This document shows positions 16,357 to 26,682 of a stretch of 64,000 bases of DNA, piece after piece. The first letter of the stretch is position 1; the number at the start of each line of letters is the position of its first letter. Both the position numbers and the translations under genes were made by a program. The notes below the pieces were generated by a model. The model searched no databases, was not told where the DNA came from, and worked only from the letters and a program-made list of their open reading frames with translations. Origin of the DNA: Streptomyces cyaneochromogenes (GTDB lineage: Bacteria; Actinomycetota; Actinomycetes; Streptomycetales; Streptomycetaceae); contig NZ_CP034539.1 of the NCBI RefSeq assembly GCF_003963535.1, positions 4,216,001 through 4,280,000 on the forward strand, written 5' to 3'.

Positions 16357-16953
16357 ATGTCCGAGGTGAAGCTCGCCGCCGAGACGCGCACCGAGTTCGG
16401 TAAGGGTGCCGCGCGTCGTATCCGCCGTGACAGCAAGGTTCCGGTTGTCCTGTACGGGCACGGTTCCGACCCGCTGCACCTGACCCTGCCGGGTCACGAC
16501 CTGCTGCTCGCGCTGCGTACGCCGAACGTTCTGATCTCGCTGGAGATCGACGGCAAGACCAACGAGCTGGCGATCCCGAAGTCGGTTCAGCGTGACCCGA
16601 TCAAGGGCTTCCTGGAGCACGTCGACCTGCTGCTGGTCAAGCGTGGCGAGAAGGTCACGGTCGAGGTTCCGGTGCACACCGAGGGCGAGCTGGCCGCGGG
16701 TGGCAACCTGCTGGAGCACGTGCTGAACGCGCTGCCGGTCGAGGCCGAGGCCACGCACATCCCCGAGGCCGTCACGGTCTCCGTCGAGGGCCTGGAGGCG
16801 GGTGCCTCCGTCCTGGCCAAGGACATCAAGCTGCCGAAGGGCACCACGCTGGCCGTCGAGGAGGACGCGGTGGTCCTTCAGGTGCTGGCCGCGCAGGCCG
16901 AGGAGGCCCCGGAGGGCGAGGCCGCCGAGGGCGAAGAGGTCGCCGAGGCCTGA
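16357..16953 (+). CDS. rplY: 50S ribosomal protein bL25 (general stress protein Ctc type)
   Basis: 198 residues from ATG 16357, with GAGGAG seven bases upstream; an in-frame GTG at 16348 overlaps that site and is rejected. The N-terminal bL25 5S rRNA-binding domain (AETRTEFGKGAARRIRR ... VPVVLYGHGSDP) is followed by the C-terminal TL5/CTC beta domain. An acidic tail rich in Glu/Ala (EEAPEGEAAEGEEVAEA) ends the protein. It binds 5S rRNA in the large subunit. Directly followed by pth, as in many actinobacteria and firmicutes. The acidic tail is common in Streptomyces. Confidence 0.96.
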   Translation: MSEVKLAAETRTEFGKGAARRIRRDSKVPVVLYGHGSDPLHLTLPGHDLLLALRTPNVLISLEIDGKTNELAIPKSVQRDPIKGFLEHVDLLLVKRGEKVTVEVPVHTEGELAAGGNLLEHVLNALPVEAEATHIPEAVTVSVEGLEAGASVLAKDIKLPKGTTLAVEEDAVVLQVLAAQAEEAPEGEAAEGEEVAEA

Positions 16954-17049
16954 TTCCCAGGTCTGGCAGAGGCGTGATCCTCGGCTCTGTCATCGGTTCG
17001 TCAGCCGCTGTTCCCGCTGGGGGCAGCGGCTGGCGCGTATCAAGGAGTT

Positions 17050-17652
17050 ATGGACGTGACGACCGACCCGAGCGCCCCGTGGCTGATCGCCGGCCTCGGC
17101 AATCCGGGGCCCGAGTACGCGATGAACCGGCACAACGTGGGGTTCATGGTGGCGGATCTGCTGGCCGAGCGGATCGGGGGGAAGTTCAAGCGGGGCGGTA
17201 AGGCTCAGGCGCAGGTGGTCGAGGGGCGGATCGGGCCGCCAGGACCGTTGAACCGGCGGGTGGTCCTGGTGAAGCCGATGTCGTTCATGAATCTGTCGGG
17301 GGGTCCGGTGAACGCGTTGCGGGACTTTTACAAGGTGCCGGTGGGCAATATCGTCGCGGTTCATGACGAGTTGGACATTGATTACGGTGTGCTGCGGCTG
17401 AAGCTCGGTGGTGGGGACAACGGGCACAACGGGCTGAAGTCGATGACGAAGGCGATGAGTTCGGAGTATCACCGGGTGCGGTTCGGGATCGGGCGGCCTC
17501 CGGGGCGTATGCCGGTGGCGGACTTCGTGCTGAAGGATTTCTCGTCGGCGGAGCGCAAGGAGCTCGACTACTTCGTGGACCGGGCGGCCGATGCGGTGGA
17601 GTGTCTGGTGATCGAGGGGCTGGAGCGGGCGCAAAGCACGTACAACTCCTGA
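17050..17652 (+). CDS. pth: Peptidyl-tRNA hydrolase
   Basis: 200 residues; ATG 17050 has AAGGAG just upstream. It recycles peptidyl-tRNAs dropped by the ribosome. Landmarks: LIAGLGNPGPEYAMNRHNVGF with the catalytic His in NRHNVGF, VKPMSFMNLSG, VHDELDIDYG with the conserved Asp, and GGDNGHNGLKSM. It lies 96 bases after rplY on the same strand, a common pairing of translation genes. No terminator is seen between them, so they are probably one unit. Confidence 0.97.
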   Translation: MDVTTDPSAPWLIAGLGNPGPEYAMNRHNVGFMVADLLAERIGGKFKRGGKAQAQVVEGRIGPPGPLNRRVVLVKPMSFMNLSGGPVNALRDFYKVPVGNIVAVHDELDIDYGVLRLKLGGGDNGHNGLKSMTKAMSSEYHRVRFGIGRPPGRMPVADFVLKDFSSAERKELDYFVDRAADAVECLVIEGLERAQSTYNS

Positions 17653-17717
17653 CTTGTCCGCCCACTCGAACAGGCCGAGGTTGACCGGGCGTAGGGGCAT
17701 GGCCAAGGATCGCGGCC

Positions 17718-18206
17718 ATGCCTTCTGCTGCTGTCTCCAGTCAGGGTGCCGTGACCGTCCTGCGGTTCGGGCGCCTCGCGGCGATGGGGACGGTCACGGT
17801 GCTGATTCTGATCGCGGGTGTGTGGGCCTCGTGGGGCACCGCTCACCATGTGATGCTCACGAAGGGGCGGGAGAGCGGCACGATCGAGGTGACGGGGTGC
17901 GGCGCGGACACGTGCAGTGGGCCGTACACGCCGGTCTCGGCGGGCTCCGAGCCGCGTGCGTCGGTCGTCATCGAGAAGAGCGTGGCGGTGCGCAAGGGGC
18001 AGACGTACACGGTTGTGGTGAAGCCGGGCAGTGACGATGTCGTGCGGTCCGGGCCGGCGGGCGTGCTCTATGCCTGGGTTCCGCTGGGCGGTGCGCTGTT
18101 GTTGGCCTCGGTCGTCGTCGCTGGTGGGCTGCGGCGGACGCGGCCGGCGTGGGTGCTGGCGGGGTCGGGGATCGCGCTGCTCACGGCCGCGTTCGTGACG
18201 GTCTGA
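17718..18206 (+). CDS. Hypothetical membrane protein
   Basis: 162 residues. A hydrophobic segment at about 23-40 (MGTVTVLILIAGVWASW) is followed by an extracytoplasmic region with Cys60 and Cys65 (TGCGADTCSG), possibly disulfide-linked. Two more membrane segments lie at about 115-160. No family recognised; similar proteins are seen only in streptomycetes as far as I can judge. It follows pth by 65 bases on the same strand and may be co-transcribed. ATG 17718 is used. Confidence 0.7.
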   Translation: MPSAAVSSQGAVTVLRFGRLAAMGTVTVLILIAGVWASWGTAHHVMLTKGRESGTIEVTGCGADTCSGPYTPVSAGSEPRASVVIEKSVAVRKGQTYTVVVKPGSDDVVRSGPAGVLYAWVPLGGALLLASVVVAGGLRRTRPAWVLAGSGIALLTAAFVTV

Positions 18207-18343
18207 GGTTTCTGGCGTTCTCCATGTCTGTGGAGGATCTGAGTGTTGTCTGTTCGTGATTGACCTGGGGTCAGTGCGGGCTGGATGCTGAGCCGCCCCC
18301 TCCACATCTTCCCGTTCCTTTCACGAAGATGGATTACTGCCTC

Positions 18344-19021
18344 ATGCGAACCCTCTCCCGCGTCGGCGCCCTGTCCGCCGTCGCCGCGGCCGCTGTCTTC
18401 TGCGCACCGGCCGCCGCCCACGCCACAGCAACTGCCGTAGGCCATGGCGACAACGGCACCGTCAAGATCCACGACGCCGCCACCGGCGAGGAGCTGCGTA
18501 AGAACGAGCCTCATGTGTGCGAGTTCTATCTGGACGCCTTCGGTTTCGACAGCGTGCAGAAGGTCGACTGGCACATCGAGGCGTGGGCGCCGACCGCCGC
18601 CGTCAAGGGCGAGACGGTGGAGTCCGGTGCCATCACCCTCGACGGTGAGGGTCATGGCCGTACCGAGGACATGACGCTGCCCGACGGGCACTACAAGCTG
18701 TTCTGGAACTTCGAGGGCGAGAACGGCTCGGCCAAGCACAAGGTGTTCTGGTCGGAGTGCGAGGACGAGGAGGAGGGCGGTGGCACGGCCACGCCGTCCA
18801 CTCCTGCGTCCGAGTCGCCGGGCGAGCCCACGAGCGAGCCGTCCGCGAGCCCGTCCACGCCCGCCGAGGCCGCCCCGTCGGCGTCCCCGTCGCCGCAGGG
18901 CGGTGCGGAGGGTGACCTCGCCGAGACCGGTAACGGTGCTCCGGTGGGGCTGCTGTCCGCGGCGGCCGCGGCGCTGCTGGGCGCGGGTGGGTACCTGGTG
19001 TTCCGGCGTCGTAAGGCCTGA
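18344..19021 (+). CDS. Secreted LAETG cell-wall-anchored protein (sortase E-type substrate)
   Basis: 225 residues from ATG 18344 (MRTLSRVGALSAVAAAAVF); an in-frame ATG at 18329 is also possible, and neither has a good ribosome binding site. A signal peptide ends near AAAHA. The folded region (about 30-145) contains two Cys and the wording HYKLFWNFEG. A Pro/Ser/Thr/Glu spacer follows, then LAETG, a hydrophobic helix and RRRKA. LAxTG rather than LPxTG is the signal used by the class E sortases of Streptomyces, so the protein is probably linked to the wall. Function of the folded domain is unknown. A strong terminator follows. Confidence 0.88.
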   Translation: MRTLSRVGALSAVAAAAVFCAPAAAHATATAVGHGDNGTVKIHDAATGEELRKNEPHVCEFYLDAFGFDSVQKVDWHIEAWAPTAAVKGETVESGAITLDGEGHGRTEDMTLPDGHYKLFWNFEGENGSAKHKVFWSECEDEEEGGGTATPSTPASESPGEPTSEPSASPSTPAEAAPSASPSPQGGAEGDLAETGNGAPVGLLSAAAAALLGAGGYLVFRRRKA

Positions 19022-19040
19022 GGGCCGTAGGACGTAGGAA

Positions 19041-19079
19041 GGGGTGCCCCCGTGCTCGTACGAAGCACGGGGGCACCCC
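19041..19079. terminator. Strong bidirectional hairpin terminator
   Basis: Perfect 16-bp arms ggggtgcccccgtgct (19041-19056) and agcacgggggcacccc (19064-19079), loop of seven, then tgtttt. It lies between the convergent LAETG gene and ppc and serves both. Confidence 0.88.
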
Positions 19080-19109
19080 TGTTTTGGCTGGTCGGCCCTT
19101 TTGGGCTGG

Positions 19110-21851
<2,742 letters not shown>

Positions 21852-22161
21852 AGGTGCGGCTCCTTGCAGTGTTGAAGCTCGTCCGGGGAGGGAACCCGGC
21901 GCAGGTGCCGCGCGGCGGGTGCCGCTTACGGCTCCTGAGTTCCGGGAAGAAATTCAGAGCGGACCGCGCTGTCCGACCGACTCCCAGGATAGGTGTCCGG
22001 GTGGACGCGCAGTCTCTCGGGCTCTTGCCGCCGGGCGACGCACTGCCATACTTACGACGCCGTAGGTTACGGAACCGTAGGCACCGTTTTAACGGAACCT
22101 GGGAACAGTTCCCGCAGCCCCGGCATCTGCCACCACCCTCGACACCCCACAGGGGACGCCC
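21852..22161. promoter_or_regulatory. Divergent ppc/desaturase control region with overlapping TACGG palindromes
   Basis: 310 bases without a gene. At 22060-22072 CCGTAGGTTACGG and at 22068-22079 TACGGAACCGTA form two overlapping inverted repeats built from TACGG/CCGTA arms; cttacgacgccgtag just before adds a further half-site. They sit about 85-100 bases upstream of the desaturase ATG. Such sites fit a TetR dimer, and a TetR gene is coupled to the desaturase downstream. That pairing is inference. Confidence 0.5.
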
Positions 22162-23172
22162 ATGACCACGAGCTCCGATGTGATCGAAGACGCCCCGAAG
22201 GCGAACGACGACACCCTGACTGCCTCCGCCACGCTGGGCGGCGAGAAGAAGCGGTCGATCGAGCAGATCGCGCTGCTTCTGTTCATCACCGTCCCGTTCC
22301 TGGCGCTGGTCGCGGCCGTGCCGCTGGCCTGGGGCTGGGGTGTGAGCTGGCTCGACCTCGGCCTGATGGTCTTCTTCTACTTCCTGGGCTGTCACGGCAT
22401 CACGATCGGTTTCCACCGCTACTTCACCCATGGTTCGTTCAAGGCCAAGCGTCCGCTGCGGATCGCGCTGGCCGTCGCGGGTTCGATGGCGGTCGAGGGC
22501 CCGATCGTGCGCTGGGTGGCCGACCACCGCAAGCACCACAAGTTCTCGGACGCCGAGGGCGACCCGCACTCCCCGTGGCGTTTCGGCGAGACCCTCCCGG
22601 CGCTGATGAAGGGCCTGTGGTGGGCGCACATCGGCTGGATGTTCGACGAGGAGCAGACGCCGCAGGAGAAGTACGCGCCGGACCTGGTCAAGGACCCGGC
22701 GATCCGCGCGATCTCCCGTCAGTTCATCTACTGGACGATGCTGTCGCTGGCCCTGCCCGCCCTGATCGGCGGTCTGGTGACGATGTCCTGGTGGGGCGCG
22801 TTCACGGGCTTCTTCTGGGGGTCGCTGGTGCGAGTGGCCCTGCTGCACCACGTGACGTGGTCGATCAACTCGATCTGCCACGCGGTGGGCAAGCGGCCGT
22901 TCAAGTCGCGTGACCGTTCGGGCAACGTGTGGTGGCTGGCGGTGCTGTCGTGCGGCGAGTCCTGGCACAACCTGCACCACGCCGACCCGACGTCCGCGCG
23001 GCACGGTGTGGAGCGCGGGCAGATCGACTCCTCGGCTCGGATCATCCGCTGGTTCGAGATGCTCGGCTGGGCCTCTGATGTGCGCTGGCCGTCACGCTCG
23101 CGTATCGATTCGCGCCGGAACACCGAGGAAGGCGGCTCCGGGCGCCGGAAGGAGCCTGCGAAGGCGGCATGA
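22162..23172 (+). CDS. Acyl-CoA/acyl-lipid delta-9-type fatty acid desaturase
   Basis: 336 residues. It introduces a cis double bond into fatty acyl chains using a di-iron centre in the membrane. All three histidine boxes are present: HRYFTH (85-90), HRKHH (122-126) and HNLHH (269-273). Four membrane segments are grouped as two pairs (about 35-75 and 190-225). The stop overlaps the start of the TetR gene (ATGA at 23169-23172), so regulator and enzyme are coupled. The C-terminal tail is basic. Whether the donor is acyl-CoA or a phospholipid cannot be told. Confidence 0.93.
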   Translation: MTTSSDVIEDAPKANDDTLTASATLGGEKKRSIEQIALLLFITVPFLALVAAVPLAWGWGVSWLDLGLMVFFYFLGCHGITIGFHRYFTHGSFKAKRPLRIALAVAGSMAVEGPIVRWVADHRKHHKFSDAEGDPHSPWRFGETLPALMKGLWWAHIGWMFDEEQTPQEKYAPDLVKDPAIRAISRQFIYWTMLSLALPALIGGLVTMSWWGAFTGFFWGSLVRVALLHHVTWSINSICHAVGKRPFKSRDRSGNVWWLAVLSCGESWHNLHHADPTSARHGVERGQIDSSARIIRWFEMLGWASDVRWPSRSRIDSRRNTEEGGSGRRKEPAKAA

Positions 23173-23846
23173 TTGACGCCGTGGCGACCGACTCCAGCAG
23201 TACTCCCGGCAACGACAAGCAGCGGCGGACCCGCCGTACCCGGATGACCGGTGCGGAGCGGCGCCAGCAGCTGCTGGAGATCGGTCGTACCCTCTTCGCC
23301 GCGAAGGGCTTCGAGGGCACGTCGGTGGAGGAGATCGCGGCGAAGGCCGGGGTGTCCAAGCCGGTGGTGTACGAGCACTTCGGCGGCAAGGAGGGGCTGT
23401 ACGCGGTCGTCGTGGACCGTGAGATGCGGCGTCTGCTGGACATGGTGACCGGCTCGCTGACGGCCGGCCATCCGCGTGAGCTGTGCGAGCAGGCGGCGTT
23501 CGCCCTCCTGGACTACATCGAGGAGTACACGGACGGCTTCCGCATCCTGGTCCGTGACTCGCCCATCCCGCAGTCGACGGGTTCCTTCGCCTCGCTGATC
23601 TCGGACATCGCGACCCAGGTGGAGGACATCCTGGGCCGCGAGTTCAAGAGCCGCGGCTTCGACCCCAAGCTGGCCCCGCTGTACGCGCAGGCCCTGGTCG
23701 GGATGGTCGCGCTGACCGGGCAGTGGTGGCTGGACGTCCGCCGTCCGAAGAAGGCGGAGGTCGCCGCCCACCTGGTGAACCTGGCGTGGCACGGGCTGGA
23801 CGGCCTGGAGGCGAAGCCGCACTTGATAGGGCGCCGTAAGAGCTGA
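23169..23846 (+). CDS. TetR family regulator coupled to the desaturase
   Basis: 225 residues. The N-terminal TetR HTH (RTLFAAKGFEGTSVEEIAAK then AGVSKPVVYEHFGGKEGLY, about 40-80) is classical; the rest is a ligand-binding helical domain. Start ATG overlaps the desaturase stop by four bases. TetR regulators of membrane fluidity (for example DesT-type) often sit beside a desaturase and sense acyl-CoA. The palindromes at 22060-22079 are its likely operators. The ligand is not evident from the sequence. Confidence 0.9.
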   Translation: MIDAVATDSSSTPGNDKQRRTRRTRMTGAERRQQLLEIGRTLFAAKGFEGTSVEEIAAKAGVSKPVVYEHFGGKEGLYAVVVDREMRRLLDMVTGSLTAGHPRELCEQAAFALLDYIEEYTDGFRILVRDSPIPQSTGSFASLISDIATQVEDILGREFKSRGFDPKLAPLYAQALVGMVALTGQWWLDVRRPKKAEVAAHLVNLAWHGLDGLEAKPHLIGRRKS

Positions 23847-23908
23847 CGCGCTGCGTCCGCCCGGGCGCGCTCAGTGCCGGAAGGTTCCTTGCCGGAAGGT
23901 GCCTTCGC

Positions 23909-24082
23909 TCAGTGCTTGAAGGTGTCCTTCGTTTTCTCCTTCGCCTGGCGCGCGTCGCCCTTCTTCTGTTCGGCCCTGCCCTCGGCGGTCATCCGCTCGT
24001 TGCCGACGGCGCGGCCCATGGTTTCCTTGGCCTTGCCCTTGAGCTGTTCCTTCTTGGCCCTGGCCTTCTCTTCCTTCGCCAC
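23909..24082 (-). CDS. CsbD family stress protein
   Basis: 57 residues from GTG 24082 (MAKEEKARAKKEQLKGKAKE), supported by GAGGAG eleven bases upstream; the longer frame lacks such a site. The composition (Lys, Glu, Ala with GKAKETMGRAVGNERMTAEG) is the CsbD/YjbJ signature. These are small, hydrophilic, highly expressed stress proteins of unclear function, controlled by general-stress sigma factors in other bacteria. Monocistronic. A short direct repeat of ccggaaggt lies just past its stop. Confidence 0.88.
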   Translation of the reverse strand: MAKEEKARAKKEQLKGKAKETMGRAVGNERMTAEGRAEQKKGDARQAKEKTKDTFKH

Positions 24083-24254
24083 GTCTCTCACTCCTCGAGT
24101 GGCTTGAGGTCGGTGTCTCCCCCAACGGGTGACCCTCCGCCGTCGCACTCAAACAGCGGCCATGGGCTCTCCGGTCACGGGCTCCAACGGCGACCATCAC
24201 CCGAAACGGTGACATCAATCGACCACTGGATGCATCTTGTGGAACCATGTGCCC

Positions 24255-24506
24255 ATGACTGAGATCACGATCAGCGCAGCCCGTTCCCAGCTCGGCGACC
24301 TGGTCCGCCGCGCGGCGCACAGCCGCGAGACCATCGCCATCACCGACCACGGGCACGTGGCCGCACTGCTCGTCTCACCGCAGGTGATAGAGGATCTCGA
24401 AGACGCCCTCGCCGTCGCGGACTATCAGCGGCGCAAGGCTGAGGGCACGCTCGGCGAGGGCATCCCCCACGAGGAAGTCGGACGCATTCTGGGGCTGCGC
24501 CCGTGA
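24255..24506 (+). CDS. Type II antitoxin, Phd/YefM family
   Basis: 83 residues from ATG 24255. TEITISAARSQLGDLVRRAA (2-21) is the Phd/YefM DNA-binding N-terminus and RETIAITDHGHVAALLVSP the typical strand region. The C-terminal half is the flexible toxin-wrapping segment. The stop overlaps the GTG start of the RelE gene, the classic antitoxin-first order. The protein should repress its own promoter with the toxin and neutralise it by direct binding. Confidence 0.92.
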   Translation: MTEITISAARSQLGDLVRRAAHSRETIAITDHGHVAALLVSPQVIEDLEDALAVADYQRRKAEGTLGEGIPHEEVGRILGLRP

Positions 24507-24751
24507 CCTACCGCATCATCTGGGAGCCGAGCGCGACGAACGCAGCCGTCCGGTTCCTCAAGGACGACCCGACCGGACTCGCTGCGGTCTACGAAGCCGT
24601 GGGCACCCTCGCCGAGACGCCGCGCCCCATCAACTCCGTCGCCTACGGCGTCGACATCCGGCGCCTGCGCGTAGGCGATTACCGCGTCCTCTACGTCATC
24701 GACGACGAAGTGATCCACATCCTCGTCACCCACCTGGGCCGCACGTCCTGA
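24503..24751 (+). CDS. Type II toxin, RelE/ParE (YoeB-like) family
   Basis: 82 residues from GTG 24503, overlapping the antitoxin stop by four bases. TYRIIWEPSATNAAVRFL at the start and DIRRLRVGDYRVLYVIDDE near residues 52-70 are the RelE/ParE landmarks (Arg-x-Gly-x-Tyr-Arg-hydrophobic). Such toxins cleave mRNA in the ribosome, or for ParE inhibit gyrase; the sequence is closer to RelE mRNases. Its last 26 bases overlap the 3' end of the convergent VOC gene, an unusually tight junction. Confidence 0.92.
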   Translation: MTYRIIWEPSATNAAVRFLKDDPTGLAAVYEAVGTLAETPRPINSVAYGVDIRRLRVGDYRVLYVIDDEVIHILVTHLGRTS

Positions 24752-25112
24752 ACGCCACCGGCTCCAGGAACTCCAGCCGGTTGCCCACCGGGTCGTACGA
24801 GTAGAACCGTCGGTGTCCCGGCAGGTCCTCGTCCCAGGTGACGATCGCTCCCCGGGCCGCCAGCCGGGCGGCGTACGTCTCGATTCCGGTGACCCGCAGC
24901 CCGGGGTGGGCCTTCTTCGGGGGTCGGTAGTTCTCTTCGATGCCGAGGTGCAGTTGTACGGCGCCCGCCTGGAACCAGCAGCCTCCGCGCACGGCGAGGC
25001 CGGGTGGCTTGGGGATCTCGGTCATGCCCAGGACGCCCGTGTAGTACGTCCGCAGCCGTTCCTCCGAGCCGGGCGGGGCCGCGAGCAGGACGTGGTCGAC
25101 GGCGGTGATCAT
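24726..25112 (-). CDS. VOC (glyoxalase/bleomycin-resistance fold) protein
   Basis: 128 residues from ATG 25112 (MITAVDHVLLAAPPGSEERL). The core elements are DHVLLAAP, YYTGVLGMTEIPKP, LHLGIEENYRPPKKAHPGL and FYSYDPVGNRLEFLEP. The His in the first strand, HLGIEE, and Glu in RLEF fit metal ligands of VOC enzymes. The start overlaps the stop of the methyltransferase (TGATG), so the two are co-translated. Substrate unknown; glyoxalase-like, dioxygenase-like or antibiotic-binding roles are all possible. Confidence 0.85.
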   Translation of the reverse strand: MITAVDHVLLAAPPGSEERLRTYYTGVLGMTEIPKPPGLAVRGGCWFQAGAVQLHLGIEENYRPPKKAHPGLRVTGIETYAARLAARGAIVTWDEDLPGHRRFYSYDPVGNRLEFLEPVAFRTCGPGG

Positions 25113-25933
25113 CACGCCTCCTTGTGGGCCACGGCGAAGATCCGGCGGAACGGGAAGGGCGTGCCGTGCGCGGTGGCCGGATAGGCCTCGCGCAGGGCCG
25201 CCCGGTAGTCGCTGAGGAAGGCCTCCCGCTGGTCCGGGGCGTCGGCGAGCGCCGTCAGGACCGGGCGCAACCCCGTCCCCTTCACCCAGTCCAGCACCGG
25301 ATCCTCGCCGGTCAGGAGGTGGACGTACGTCGTCTCCCACACGTCCGCCGCGCAGCCCAGGTCGGTGAGCCGGGCCAGGTAGTCCCGCGGGGTGAGCACG
25401 GCGTCCTCGTGGCGCAGGGTGTCGCCGAGGCCGTACCGGGGGGCGAGGTCGCGCATCAGGCGGTGGCTGGGGGCGTCGAAGTTGCCGGGGACCTGGAAGG
25501 CGAAGGTGCCGCCGGGGCGCACGGCCCGCAGCCAGTCCGCGAAGCGGTCCGCGTGACCCGGCACCCATTGCAGCGTGGCGTTGCTGACGATCAGGTCGTA
25601 CGGCTCCTCGGGCGTCCACGTGCGTACGTCGGCGTGGGCGAAGTCGAGGCGGCCGCCACCCGCTGTCGGACCCTCGTGCTCGACGTGGGCCTGGTCGAGC
25701 ATGTCGACGGAGTTGTCGTAGCCGGTGATGTGGGCGGTGGGCCAGCGCTGGGCGAGCAGGGCGGTGACGTTGCCGGGGCCGCAGCCGAGGTCGGCGATGC
25801 GGGGGCGCCCCCCGGACGGTTGCGCGGGGAGGTCGGGGACGCGGGCGAGGAGGTCGGCGAAGGGACGGGCGCGGTGGCCGGCGTGGCGCAGGTACTGGGC
25901 GGGGTCCCAGGTGGGGGCGGCGGCAGCGGACAT
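25112..25933 (-). CDS. tam: Trans-aconitate 2-methyltransferase-like SAM methyltransferase
   Basis: 273 residues. SAM-binding motif I IADLGCGPGNVTALLAQRWP (about 46-65), then GYDNSVDMLDQA with the acidic ribose-binding residue, and YDLIVSNATLQWVPGH, which is the Tam hallmark (NAxLQWVPDH). The N-terminal WDPAQYLRHAGHRARPFADL also matches Tam. The enzyme methylates trans-aconitate, a TCA-cycle by-product that inhibits aconitase. It is co-translated with the VOC gene and divergent from a MarR gene whose operator lies between them. Confidence 0.85.
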   Translation of the reverse strand: MSAAAAPTWDPAQYLRHAGHRARPFADLLARVPDLPAQPSGGRPRIADLGCGPGNVTALLAQRWPTAHITGYDNSVDMLDQAHVEHEGPTAGGGRLDFAHADVRTWTPEEPYDLIVSNATLQWVPGHADRFADWLRAVRPGGTFAFQVPGNFDAPSHRLMRDLAPRYGLGDTLRHEDAVLTPRDYLARLTDLGCAADVWETTYVHLLTGEDPVLDWVKGTGLRPVLTALADAPDQREAFLSDYRAALREAYPATAHGTPFPFRRIFAVAHKEA

Positions 25934-25977
25934 GGTGGGGGCCTCCTGTCGTCTCTCGCTCTCCAGCCTGCCCCCCG

Positions 25978-26039
25978 AAGTCTCTTGACGTCAAGAGAAT
26001 CGACATCAAGAGACTTCACATCGACACAACCACTACACT
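25978..26039. promoter_or_regulatory. MarR-type operator and -10 element (leaderless MarR transcript)
   Basis: TCTCTTGACGTCAAGAGA (25981-25998) is a perfect 18-bp palindrome. It is nested in wider symmetry: aagtctcttga from 25978 pairs with tcaagagactt ending at 26016. Downstream TACACT (26034-26039) is a good -10, placing the start point at or beside the A of the MarR ATG at 26047. No ribosome binding site is present, consistent with a leaderless mRNA. The -35 is poor and overlaps the palindrome. Confidence 0.65.
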
Positions 26040-26046
26040 GATCGTC

Positions 26047-26544
26047 ATGGAGGACGAGGTCGATCGGCTGGTCGCAGCGTGGCGCCGGGAGCGCCCGGAC
26101 CTCGACGTGGAACCGCTCGAGGTGCTCAGCCGGGTGAGCAGACTCGCCCGGCATCTGGACCGCGCACGCCGGCTGGCCTTCTCCGAGCACAGCCTGGAGC
26201 CCTGGGAGTTCGACGTGCTGACCGCGCTCAGGCGCGCGGGAACGCCGTACCAGCTCTCCCCGGGGCAACTGCTGACGCAGACCCTGGTCACCTCGGGCAC
26301 GATGACGAACCGCATCGACCGCCTGGCCAAGAAGGGCCTGGTGGAACGCCTCCCCGACCCAAGCGACCGGCGCGGGGTCCTCGTCCGGCTCACGGACGAG
26401 GGGCGCGACCGCGCGGACCAGGCGCTCGCCGGTCTGCTGGACCAGGAGCGCGCGATTCTCTCCGAGCTCTCCCGGGCACAGCGGGGCGAACTGGCCGGTC
26501 TGCTGCGTCAGCTGACGGCGCCTTTCGACAACATCCCCGGGTAG
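26047..26544 (+). CDS. MarR family transcriptional regulator
   Basis: 165 residues. The winged helix spans about 55-120: YQLSPGQLLTQTLVTSGTMT for the recognition helix and RLAKKGLVERLPDPSDRRGV for the wing, a typical MarR DRR wing. Flanking helices form the dimer interface. It is divergent from tam-VOC and probably represses both directions through the palindrome at 25981-25998. The ATG at 26047 lacks a ribosome binding site, in line with a leaderless mRNA. Confidence 0.92.
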   Translation: MEDEVDRLVAAWRRERPDLDVEPLEVLSRVSRLARHLDRARRLAFSEHSLEPWEFDVLTALRRAGTPYQLSPGQLLTQTLVTSGTMTNRIDRLAKKGLVERLPDPSDRRGVLVRLTDEGRDRADQALAGLLDQERAILSELSRAQRGELAGLLRQLTAPFDNIPG

Positions 26545-26605
26545 GCGTTCCGCTGGTGGCGCCGGCTTGTGTCGGTGGTTGTCTGCGGCGCCGTCGTGGC
26601 TGGTC

Positions 26606-26639
26606 GCGCCCACGCGGCGGAGCCGCACATCGATACAGC
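26606..26639. repeat. Dispersed repeat copy A (gcggcggagccgcacat family)
   Basis: This 34-base element, with the core gcggcggagccgcacat, occurs again at 60943-60976 with only about three differences. Here it lies in the convergent gap between the MarR and LuxR genes, followed by a small terminator. The same wording is common between Streptomyces genes in my experience, so it is probably a genome-wide interspersed element. Confidence 0.6.
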
Positions 26640-26642
26640 CCC

Positions 26643-26663
26643 GCGCCCCTGAAAAAGGGGCGC
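26643..26663. terminator. Short convergent terminator
   Basis: gcgcccc (26643-26649) pairs with ggggcgc (26657-26663) around an A-rich loop, between the convergent MarR and LuxR-type genes. Confidence 0.6.
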
Positions 26664-26682
26664 TGCCGCCCAGCGGCCTCGA

